6,426 nucleotides of DNA from an uncultured Phycisphaerae bacterium (GTDB lineage Bacteria; Planctomycetota; Phycisphaerae; Phycisphaerales; SM1A02), in the NCBI GenBank assembly GCA_913046275.1, contig CAJWSE010000060.1, positions 1 through 6,426 of the forward strand, in the 5' to 3' direction. Of this stretch, positions 1 through 5,228 are shown in pieces (position 1 is the stretch's first letter; each line of letters opens with the position of its first letter). Under the pieces are notes generated by a model. The model saw nothing but the letters and a program-made list of their open reading frames with translations, made no database searches and had not been told where the DNA came from. A program made the translations under genes and the position numbers.

Positions 1-1
1 T

Positions 2-307
2 AAGGAAATCGATGCACTTTCTAACCATGTCGCTGGTCGAATCGGGCAACGTTGGGCAGTAAGTTTGCTCCCAATTCTTGCCATATTGCTCGGTAGTTTA
101 CTTGCTATCCGTTTTACGCAATTAATGCCTCTTAGCGTGTATGCGAAAGTGTTTATTCCATCAGTTGTAGCATTGCTTCTCATTTTTAGTGGTGGACAAA
201 TCATTAGGGATGCTAATATCTTTGGTGGTTTTGTGATTATGTGGCTTGGAAATGCAGCACTTGCAGCTCTGGTTATCTTTAATTGGCTTCGATTGCGGGT
301 GACCTAA
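2..307 (+). CDS. lptF: LptF-type LPS export permease, C-terminal fragment (runs off left edge)
   Basis: The reading frame is open from the left edge, so only the last 101 residues of the protein are present and no start codon is given. What is seen is a short polar stretch (KEIDALSNHVAGRIGQRW) followed by three strongly hydrophobic segments (about fragment residues 20-38, 50-67 and 75-95) ending in a basic tail. This matches the three C-terminal membrane helices of YjgP/YjgQ (LptF/LptG) permeases, which together with the ATPase LptB pull lipopolysaccharide out of the inner membrane and hand it to LptC/LptA. The next gene is an evident family member and starts on this gene's stop codon (TAATG), so the two are very probably co-translated partners. 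Calling this one F and the next one G follows the usual gene order; the fragment itself does not decide it. Confidence 0.72.
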   Translation, partial: KEIDALSNHVAGRIGQRWAVSLLPILAILLGSLLAIRFTQLMPLSVYAKVFIPSVVALLLIFSGGQIIRDANIFGGFVIMWLGNAALAALVIFNWLRLRVT

Positions 308-1431
308 TGAGCCGATTAACGTTTTACATCATAAAAAAAATGACGGTTAATTTTATCGTCTTATTCACATTGTTTTTCCTTTTAGGTGCCGTTATTGACA
401 TTATTGTGAACCTGGATGAGTTTAGTAAGGTGTCAAAGAATATAGAGAGTGGCAGTTTCATTCAAAATGTGTATTTAACGATTAAACTAGCTGTAAGTTA
501 TGAAGCACCTCGTTTGTTTCAAGTCTACGCATATCTACATGGGGTAATTGCAGTGGGTGCCATGGGTTTTACTGCAGCAAGTATGTTACGTTCTAGAGAA
601 TTTGTTGCAATTATGGCTGCTGGGATCAGCTTGCGAAAAATTGCTTTACCTTTTTTGTATGTCATGGCCGTTGTTAGTTTTGTTGCCCTGCTTAATCAGG
701 AATATATTTTGCCACGTGTAGCGCCTTTGTTATTAAGGGATCATCATGAGTCAGGAGATCAAAGTGCAGGCTCATTCACCGTGCCATTTACTCCTGATCA
801 TAAAGGTGCGTTGCTTATCTCGCAGTCACTAAGCCCAGCTACAGGAGAACTCAAAGAATTATCATTTCTTGAGCGTGATGAGAAGGGGCGTATGGTGAGA
901 CAAATTCAAGCAGAGTCCGCAGTTTGGGATAGTGTCTCGCAATCGGGGTGGAATTTAATAAATGGCAAGTCGGTAGAAATCATATTCAATGAAAATAATG
1001 GACAAGCAACAATCCTGCCTTCAAAGCAAGTGGAATTTTATGAAACTGATTTGTCTCCTTACATCTTGACGCTACATCGATATGGTCAATACACTGGTAT
1101 GCTTGGGATGTCACAATTGAATCGAATGCTTGAAGTCGAAGGTTCGTTTGACGAGCCAATGTTAAGGCGGCATTGGTACTCTCGATTTTCTACAATCCTA
1201 TTGAATTTATTTGCGATGATTATTTTAATACCATTCTTTGTAACTAAAGACGCAGTAGTAGTTTCAAGGCAAGCGGTTAAGGCGGGGGGTATTTCACTTG
1301 TCATCATGTTTGGTGGCACAGTATTGATGCTTTTGCCAATCGCAGGTGTGCCAGCAATGGTTAGTGTTTTCTTGCCCGCAATTATTCTGATTCCTATCGC
1401 ATTATTCCGAGCAGTAAGTATTCGTACTTAA
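307..1431 (+). CDS. lptG: LptG-type LPS export permease (YjgP/YjgQ family), complete
   Basis: This 374-residue protein has the family layout: one N-terminal membrane helix (about 13-35), two more (about 75-95 and 112-133), a long periplasmic beta-rich domain (about 134-285), then three C-terminal helices (about 293-312, 325-343 and 348-368). The stretch MLRSREFVAIMAAGIS after the second helix resembles the conserved cytoplasmic segment of LptF/LptG (RS-x-E-x-x-A-x-x-A-x-G). The start at ATG 307 overlaps the upstream stop as TAATG, with a weak GGGTGA a few bases before it, which suggests translational coupling. An in-frame TTG at 283 would add eight residues inside the upstream gene and is less likely. 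With its neighbour it would form the transmembrane part of the LptB2FG exporter, implying an outer membrane with LPS. The gene ends three bases from the convergent lipoprotein gene. Confidence 0.85.
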   Translation: MSRLTFYIIKKMTVNFIVLFTLFFLLGAVIDIIVNLDEFSKVSKNIESGSFIQNVYLTIKLAVSYEAPRLFQVYAYLHGVIAVGAMGFTAASMLRSREFVAIMAAGISLRKIALPFLYVMAVVSFVALLNQEYILPRVAPLLLRDHHESGDQSAGSFTVPFTPDHKGALLISQSLSPATGELKELSFLERDEKGRMVRQIQAESAVWDSVSQSGWNLINGKSVEIIFNENNGQATILPSKQVEFYETDLSPYILTLHRYGQYTGMLGMSQLNRMLEVEGSFDEPMLRRHWYSRFSTILLNLFAMIILIPFFVTKDAVVVSRQAVKAGGISLVIMFGGTVLMLLPIAGVPAMVSVFLPAIILIPIALFRAVSIRT

Positions 1432-1434
1432 CGA

Positions 1435-2352
1435 TTATTCAAAATTAGGGTCTAGTATTGTTAATTTTTTCTGTTTTTTTAAGCGTTCTGCTAGTTGCTG
1501 CATCAAAAATCGTTCAGTGGATTGTATCGCAAGATCTTTCATTTCTGTTCGAGCCTTGATGTAAGAAGTATTGCTTCTAATTGGTTCACCAATGACAGTG
1601 ATGATAGCCCACTTATTATTCATGAAGACTGGTTTAGAAATTTCATCTATTTTTAATGTTGAAATAGTTTCTCGGATTGGAGCTGGCCAGATTGGATCTG
1701 CAAGAGCTATAGGTTCTACTAACCCACCTCTGCTAGCACTGGAGTCCACAGAGTGGGAAATTGCAACATCGATAAATGCATTGCCTTTGTGGATAAGAGC
1801 AATTGCATCCGTTGCTTGAGCTAAGGAATTCGTTGCAATAATTCGAACGGGAATTCTATCTCCGTGCACAATTTCATACATTCTTTTAATCGAGTCTTCA
1901 GAAACAGTAGCATCTTTTTTGATAAGTTCTCGAAGAGCGGCGCTTCGCCATACGAGTTGTGTGGCACGATTGCCTTTGTATCCACGTGATTCGAGAATAT
2001 CATCAAATTGCGATGGAGAAACTAGAGGGCTTGCAGCCGTGAGTAGCTCACGCTCTCGTTTGATATGTTCAGGGCTAATATTGACTTGTTGTTCTTTAAG
2101 TAACTCACGAATTGAAACCATGAGTGCATATTCTTCTAGGATCTGAATTCCATGGAGCTCTACAAGCATTGGCCAAAGATCTTCACGATAAATTGCGGTG
2201 GTGTCTTGAATCGCAACGATTTGTTTTGAATTTACAGATAGTTGGAGTGGCTTTTTAATTGCGACCGGTTCAGCTTTTTCGCAACTAAGAAAGAAGCAAA
2301 TAGCAAGGCACAAAGCGCTCACTTTCGTATGTACAATAGAATTCAATCTCAT
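1435..2352 (-). CDS. Predicted lipoprotein with degenerate parvulin (SurA/PrsA-like) domain
   Basis: The 305-residue product begins with a short basic stretch and a hydrophobic core ending in the lipobox FLSC, so Cys24 is the probable lipidated residue and the protein would be exported and membrane anchored. Residues about 45-160 are a mostly helical, charged region like the N-terminal chaperone part of SurA/PrsA proteins. Residues about 168-257 resemble a parvulin domain: VRIIATNSLAQATDAI, GNAFIDVAISHSVD, SRGGLVEP, then LKIDEISKPV and a final hydrophobic strand. The histidines normally found early (ARHIL) and late (GxHII) in parvulins are replaced (Ile171-Ile172 and Trp248), so prolyl isomerase activity is doubtful and a folding-helper role is more likely. 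It lies convergent to lptG and divergent to the zinc-ribbon gene. Family placement is fairly secure; the client proteins are unknown. Confidence 0.72.
   Translation of the reverse strand: MRLNSIVHTKVSALCLAICFFLSCEKAEPVAIKKPLQLSVNSKQIVAIQDTTAIYREDLWPMLVELHGIQILEEYALMVSIRELLKEQQVNISPEHIKRERELLTAASPLVSPSQFDDILESRGYKGNRATQLVWRSAALRELIKKDATVSEDSIKRMYEIVHGDRIPVRIIATNSLAQATDAIALIHKGNAFIDVAISHSVDSSASRGGLVEPIALADPIWPAPIRETISTLKIDEISKPVFMNNKWAIITVIGEPIRSNTSYIKARTEMKDLAIQSTERFLMQQLAERLKKQKKLTILDPNFE
2332..2337 (+). promoter_or_regulatory. Possible -10 box (TACAAT) for the zinc-ribbon gene
   Basis: TACAAT matches five of six bases of the sigma-70 type -10 consensus and ends 13 nt before ATG 2351, so transcription would start with at most a few bases of leader. 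No recognisable TTGACA-like -35 box lies 16-18 nt upstream. It sits inside the signal-peptide coding part of the divergent lipoprotein gene. Weak evidence from one hexamer. Confidence 0.22.
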
Positions 2353-3025
2353 GGCAAAGCAAAGGATACTCGTATGCCCCGTCTGTGGGGAGACTCAGCA
2401 AGAAACTTCCATCTGTCGAGTGTGTAATAACGCGCTGGATTCAGATGGTTTACTACGCGCTGAGGGTGCCATAGGCCCCTGGTGGGTTCGAGATACAGAA
2501 TTTGGATCTATGCCAGGTATGACGTATGACCATTTGGCTGAAATGGCCAAACAGGGAGAGATTGAACGTCATACAATTATTCGAGGACCAACAACTCGTC
2601 AGTTGTGGAAAGTCGCTCGGCGTACTCCAGGTATAGCTCATTTGCTTGAGCGTTGCCATAGTTGTGGCGAGCATGTTTCGACATCTGACCGGAGTTGCCC
2701 ATCTTGCAATGCCTCATTTTTGTCATATCCAGATCGTAATAACCTTGGTCTTGATACTGCCCTACCTTCTGAAGGCATAATTAATGGTTTATCTTCATTT
2801 TTATCAGATGAAGAGATTATGAGTGCGGATTCAACGAAAATGGGAATGCCAGAACAGTCCGATGCTTCAGAAGAAAGTCCGAGCGAATCATTCGCTTCTC
2901 CTCAGTTTCATTCACTACAGCGTCGCTTTGCTCAGAAAAAGCGGTTAGTGAAGGTGCTGTCGGTGCTATTGCTTATCGCATTGATTGGGCTTGCATTCGC
3001 GATTATATTATTGCTGAAGTCATAG
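2351..3025 (+). CDS. Zinc-ribbon / GYF-like domain protein with C-terminal membrane anchor
   Basis: The 224-residue protein has two CxxC pairs at the N-terminus (Cys9/12 and Cys22/25) and two more (Cys102/105 and Cys116/119), each set spaced like a small zinc ribbon. Between them, residues about 41-88 (GPWWVRD...TYDHLAEMAKQGEI...IIRGPTTRQLWKVA) read like a GYF_2-type module, the kind that often precedes a membrane segment in planctomycete proteins. A low-complexity Ser/Glu-rich linker (about 140-185) leads to a basic patch (RRFAQKKRLVK) and a single hydrophobic helix (about 200-222) at the extreme C-terminus, so the soluble part is probably cytoplasmic. The start at 2351 is chosen because the next Met would remove the first zinc ribbon. 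No Shine-Dalgarno sequence is visible. The function is not known to me; the domain build suggests protein binding at the membrane. Confidence 0.78.
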   Translation: MAKQRILVCPVCGETQQETSICRVCNNALDSDGLLRAEGAIGPWWVRDTEFGSMPGMTYDHLAEMAKQGEIERHTIIRGPTTRQLWKVARRTPGIAHLLERCHSCGEHVSTSDRSCPSCNASFLSYPDRNNLGLDTALPSEGIINGLSSFLSDEEIMSADSTKMGMPEQSDASEESPSESFASPQFHSLQRRFAQKKRLVKVLSVLLLIALIGLAFAIILLLKS

Positions 3026-3151
3026 TTATTACCGGACTTTTGCTAATTTTCTTTTAGAGATTATCGTAAGTACCCCCAGAGTGCCGATGGCAAGACGTCC
3101 GCATATTTTTGTGGGCATGTCGGCAGTGTGGACCATGCTGGCATCACCTCG

Positions 3152-3162
3152 GACAGGATGTC
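3152..3162 (+). promoter_or_regulatory. Candidate CsrA-binding hairpin (GGA triloop)
   Basis: GACA at 3152-3155 pairs with TGTC at 3159-3162, leaving GGA as the entire loop. The in vitro selected CsrA target (RUACARGGAUGU) folds with ACA pairing UGU around a loop RGGA; this site has the same arms and is one loop base short. It lies about 54 nt before the fliW start. The base match is seen; binding is inferred. Confidence 0.42.
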
Positions 3163-3183
3163 GCCTACTGCTGGAGTAGGGAC
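3160..3183 (+). repeat. Stem-loop in the fliW leader
   Basis: CCTACT (3164-3169) and AGTAGG (3175-3180) form a perfect 6-bp stem around the loop GCTGG. GTC (3160-3162) and GAC (3181-3183) extend it to nine pairs if G3163 is bulged out. A GGA straddles the loop and the 3' arm (3173-3175). The 5' arm shares GTC with the GGA-triloop hairpin just upstream, so the two structures compete. It ends 32 nt before the fliW start and has no T-run, so it is not a terminator. Confidence 0.45.
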
Positions 3184-3205
3184 CGAAGGATACATCAGGC
3201 CACGC

Positions 3206-3210
3206 AAGGA
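3206..3210 (+). promoter_or_regulatory. fliW ribosome binding site
   Basis: AAGGA lies five bases before ATG 3216, which favours that start over the in-frame ATG at 3222. The site contains a GGA triplet (3208-3210), so a CsrA dimer bound here would block ribosome entry. Confidence 0.6.
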
Positions 3211-3215
3211 TTGCT

Positions 3216-3665
3216 ATGAGCATGAAAGTACAGACGACTCGATTTGGTACGGTAGAAGTTGACGAAGGTAGAATTTTGGAATTCCCCTCAGGGCTTCTTG
3301 GTTTTTCTAGTTACACGCAGTATGCACTTTTACAGCCAGATAATGATGGGCTGTTTTTTTGGTTACAATCAACCGAAGCTGCAGAGCTTGCTTTTGTTGT
3401 TACAGATCCATCGACGTGGGTCCCAGATTATCAAGCAACTGTCCGAAAAGAGCAAATGGAAGAGTTGCAAATTCAAAATTTGGAATCTGCACAGACATTT
3501 GTCATAGTGAATAAGTACGATCAAACTTTAACCGTGAATTTACAAGGTCCGATTATCGTAAACCTGTCCAACCATCAAGCGATGCAGCTGGTTCTTGCAG
3601 ATAAGCGTTGGACAACTCGGCATGAAATTGTAAGACTAACGGCGCAGGAACGATTAACAGCTTAA
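3216..3665 (+). CDS. fliW: Flagellar assembly factor FliW
   Basis: The 149-residue product matches FliW over its whole length, close to the family's usual 130-150. Visible hallmarks are TTRFGTVEVDEGRILEFPSGLLGF near the start, FFWLQSTEAAELAFVVTDP (about 47-65) and the C-terminal VNLQGPIIVNLSNHQAMQLVL (about 107-127). FliW is a cytoplasmic protein that binds either flagellin or CsrA: when flagellin is low, FliW sequesters CsrA or holds it in an inactive form, which relieves repression of flagellin translation. Its gene lies directly before csrA, as in Bacillus and many other bacteria, which supports the pairing. It starts with a clear Shine-Dalgarno sequence and follows a long GGA-rich leader that suggests CsrA feedback. 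No flagellin or other flagellar structural gene is in the window. Confidence 0.95.
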   Translation: MSMKVQTTRFGTVEVDEGRILEFPSGLLGFSSYTQYALLQPDNDGLFFWLQSTEAAELAFVVTDPSTWVPDYQATVRKEQMEELQIQNLESAQTFVIVNKYDQTLTVNLQGPIIVNLSNHQAMQLVLADKRWTTRHEIVRLTAQERLTA

Positions 3666-3744
3666 TTTTATTTTTTAATTTGCAACATCAAGGGAATGGT
3701 GATGCAGCTACTAAAAAGTAGCAGACTTGAGGAAGGATTCGATT
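3666..3744 (+). promoter_or_regulatory. csrA leader with small hairpin
   Basis: The 79 nt between fliW and csrA open with a T-rich run and then hold a perfect 6-bp hairpin, GCTACT (3707-3712) with AGTAGC (3717-3722) around an AAAA loop. It ends eight bases before the GGAAGGA ribosome binding site. Three GGA triplets (3693, 3731 and 3735) lie here, two of them in the ribosome binding site. No promoter is evident, so csrA is probably transcribed with fliW. Confidence 0.4.
3731..3737 (+). promoter_or_regulatory. csrA ribosome binding site with double GGA
   Basis: GGAAGGA ends seven bases before ATG 3745 and is the strongest Shine-Dalgarno sequence in the window; it fixes the csrA start. The two GGA triplets inside it are what CsrA binds, and CsrA blocking its own ribosome binding site is known from enteric bacteria, so autoregulation is plausible. 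Confidence 0.6.
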
Positions 3745-3981
3745 ATGTTGGTTCTATCACGCCACAAAGATGAGACGATTATGATTGGTGACGATATTGA
3801 GTTGACCATTGTAGACATTCGTGGAGATAAAGTTCGAGTAGGGATTAAGGCGCCGTCCTCAGTCCCTGTGCACCGCAAGGAAGTTTATGATGCAATTCGT
3901 CAGGAGAACGAGGAAGCCTCAGGTTTCGATCGTTCAGATTTAAACGAAATTCCACCCCCACGAATAGCTCGATTTAAATAA
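3745..3981 (+). CDS. csrA: Carbon storage regulator / translational repressor CsrA
   Basis: CsrA is a small dimeric RNA-binding protein that represses or stabilises mRNAs by binding GGA in hairpin loops near ribosome binding sites. The start is the canonical MLVLSR, after a strong ribosome binding site; an in-frame TTG at 3727 would add residues before this conserved N-terminus and is rejected. Key residues are in place: Leu4 and Arg6 in the first strand, [12 protein letters not shown], the [11 protein letters not shown] segment, and VPVHRKEVY with Arg44, the residue essential for RNA binding in E. coli. At 78 residues it is longer than the 61-residue E. coli protein; the extra C-terminal part (about 60-78) recalls the extended CsrA proteins that FliW binds. 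Position 7 is His rather than the E. coli Arg. Gene order fliW-csrA points to flagellin control. Confidence 0.96.
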   Translation: MLVLSRHKDETIMIGDDIELTIVDIRGDKVRVGIKAPSSVPVHRKEVYDAIRQENEEASGFDRSDLNEIPPPRIARFK

Positions 3982-3995
3982 AACTTTTATTTTTT
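3976..3995. terminator. Possible shared terminator between csrA and pgi
   Basis: AAATAAAA (3976-3983) and TTTTATTT (3985-3992) are exact inverted repeats around C3984 and are followed by three more T on the plus strand. As RNA this is a 7-bp stem with a 3-nt loop. The element covers both convergent stop codons, which are only five bases apart. The stem is all A-U and therefore weak, so this is tentative. Confidence 0.28.
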
Positions 3996-5222
3996 GCCAG
4001 ATAGGGCATCTTTGGTCAGCCTTTTACCTAATTCAACGCCGGGCTGGTTATATCCATTGACCTTCAAAAGACGGCTAGAAATCGCTACAGTTGCTTGCCA
4101 GAATGCTATGAACTGACCTATTGAATGTCCGTTGAGATGATGAAGTTTGATTGTCCAAGTGACTTGGCCAGCTTCCTCAACGGCTCTTTGTGTTGCTTGT
4201 TGTTCTGCTTGAAGTAATTGGGCCATCGTTTTGTTTTTAAGCCAGCTTTGCGAAGAATCGAGTACATCTTCAGATAGTTTAATGTCTTCATCTTCTTGTG
4301 CCAGGAGAAACCCAATGACTTTATCTGTTGGACCTTCGCGCCAAAGTTGAAGCATGCTGTGTTGATCTGTTGCACCAATCGCTGCAATTGGATTTGGGCC
4401 AATTCGAACACCATGGCTATCGATTTTTCCAAGTGATTCGGCCCAAAGTTGCACGTACCAGTGTGCAAATTGGATAAGTCGGTCACAATATGGCATCATG
4501 ACATGGATATTGCGACCTTCCTGAAGTGCAGCTACGAGTGCAGAGGAAAAATCACCAGCAGGGTTCCCTTTTTTTTGCAAGCAGCGGTCATCCATTAAAC
4601 GTGCCCCTTCAAGAAGGGATTCAATAGATATTCCGCATAACGCAATGGGCATTAATCCAACCGGTGATAGCACGCTGAATCTTCCACCAACTCCATCTGG
4701 TATAGGAAGTATGTCCCAGCCTTGTTCGTTGGCATACTGATGAAGTATTCCAGCTAACCCCGTAACAGCGATATATGTAGCCTCTGGAAACTCTTGTTGA
4801 GTTGCCATGAGCAGGGCACTAATTTCCGCCGTCCCACCAGATTTTGATACAACTACTACAGCAGTATTGGAACAATCTGGATCATTTGATCGGATTTGAT
4901 TAATAGTTTTCGTAAATGTATTTGGATCAATATTATCTAGTACAAATAAAGGTGTCGATTTCTGAGTAGAAAGAGCGCTGTAAAGAGCTTTTGTACCAAG
5001 GGCGCTTCCGCCAATTCCTAAAACAAGTACATTTTTGCAAGGGGTTACCTTCTCAACAACGCTTCGGATTTTACTTAAATGTTCTGTTTGCATTGGCTCT
5101 CGCCAAAGTAATCTCCATCGTTCATCACCATGGCCTGCACCATCTATTGAAGATGAAATGCAATTTGGCAGAACATCTTGCGGTTGATGTGGGAAGTTGA
5201 TTGAGACGTCGATATGATTCAT
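3987..5222 (-). CDS. pgi: Glucose-6-phosphate isomerase
   Basis: The enzyme interconverts glucose 6-phosphate and fructose 6-phosphate in glycolysis and gluconeogenesis, in the cytoplasm. The 411-residue product belongs to the short bacterial form (about 400-450, against about 550 in E. coli). Visible landmarks are VLVLGIGGSALGTKAL (65-80) and VSKSGGTAE (125-133) in the sugar-phosphate-binding SIS domains, signature 1 as DGVGGRFSVLSPVG (176-189), WAESLGK with the catalytic base candidate Glu262, TDQHS with His288, and signature 2 as VNGYNQPGVELGK (388-400) ending in the catalytic Lys400. The start codon ATG at 5222 follows the upstream gene's stop by six bases, so the two are probably one transcript, but no clear Shine-Dalgarno sequence precedes it. 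Nothing essential is missing, so it is expected to be active. Confidence 0.95.
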   Translation of the reverse strand: MNHIDVSINFPHQPQDVLPNCISSSIDGAGHGDERWRLLWREPMQTEHLSKIRSVVEKVTPCKNVLVLGIGGSALGTKALYSALSTQKSTPLFVLDNIDPNTFTKTINQIRSNDPDCSNTAVVVVSKSGGTAEISALLMATQQEFPEATYIAVTGLAGILHQYANEQGWDILPIPDGVGGRFSVLSPVGLMPIALCGISIESLLEGARLMDDRCLQKKGNPAGDFSSALVAALQEGRNIHVMMPYCDRLIQFAHWYVQLWAESLGKIDSHGVRIGPNPIAAIGATDQHSMLQLWREGPTDKVIGFLLAQEDEDIKLSEDVLDSSQSWLKNKTMAQLLQAEQQATQRAVEEAGQVTWTIKLHHLNGHSIGQFIAFWQATVAISSRLLKVNGYNQPGVELGKRLTKDALSGKK

Positions 5223-5228
5223 ACGTTT

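Larger units (their letters stand above)
3026..3215 (+). promoter_or_regulatory. GGA-rich non-coding leader upstream of fliW
   Basis: This 190-nt gap carries no convincing gene on either strand. Its right half holds seven GGA triplets between 3130 and 3210 (first bases at 3130, 3151, 3156, 3173, 3180, 3188 and 3208), where about one would be expected by chance. GGA is the base core recognised by CsrA, and the last one lies in the fliW ribosome binding site. A 6-bp inverted repeat (TGCCGA at 3082-3087 with TCGGCA at 3120-3125) and two hairpins (listed separately) suggest that the transcript is structured. The promoter of fliW presumably lies in the left part; a GCCGAT element at 3083-3088 is a weak candidate. 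Confidence 0.5.

Noticed and set aside
283..306. TTG at 283 as the lptG start
   Set aside because: It would add eight residues overlapping the upstream gene; ATG 307 gives the TAATG overlap and a typical LptG N-terminus.
1086..1319. Minus-strand 77-residue frame
   Set aside because: It lies antisense inside lptG, which has clear family features over the same bases; no independent support.
1459..1482. T-rich run after lptG as an intrinsic terminator
   Set aside because: No GC-containing hairpin precedes it, and the run is explained by Lys-rich codons (KKQKK and neighbours) of the minus-strand lipoprotein gene.
3029..3223. Minus-strand 64-residue frame in the fliW leader
   Set aside because: No recognisable domain, no ribosome binding site, and it overlaps the fliW start on the opposite strand; the leader is better explained as regulatory.
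3727..3744. TTG at 3727 as the csrA start
   Set aside because: It precedes the canonical MLVLSR start and overlaps the GGAAGGA ribosome binding site of ATG 3745.
4118..4486. Minus-strand 122-residue frame
   Set aside because: It is wholly inside the pgi coding sequence on the same strand in another frame, and pgi is certain from its motifs.
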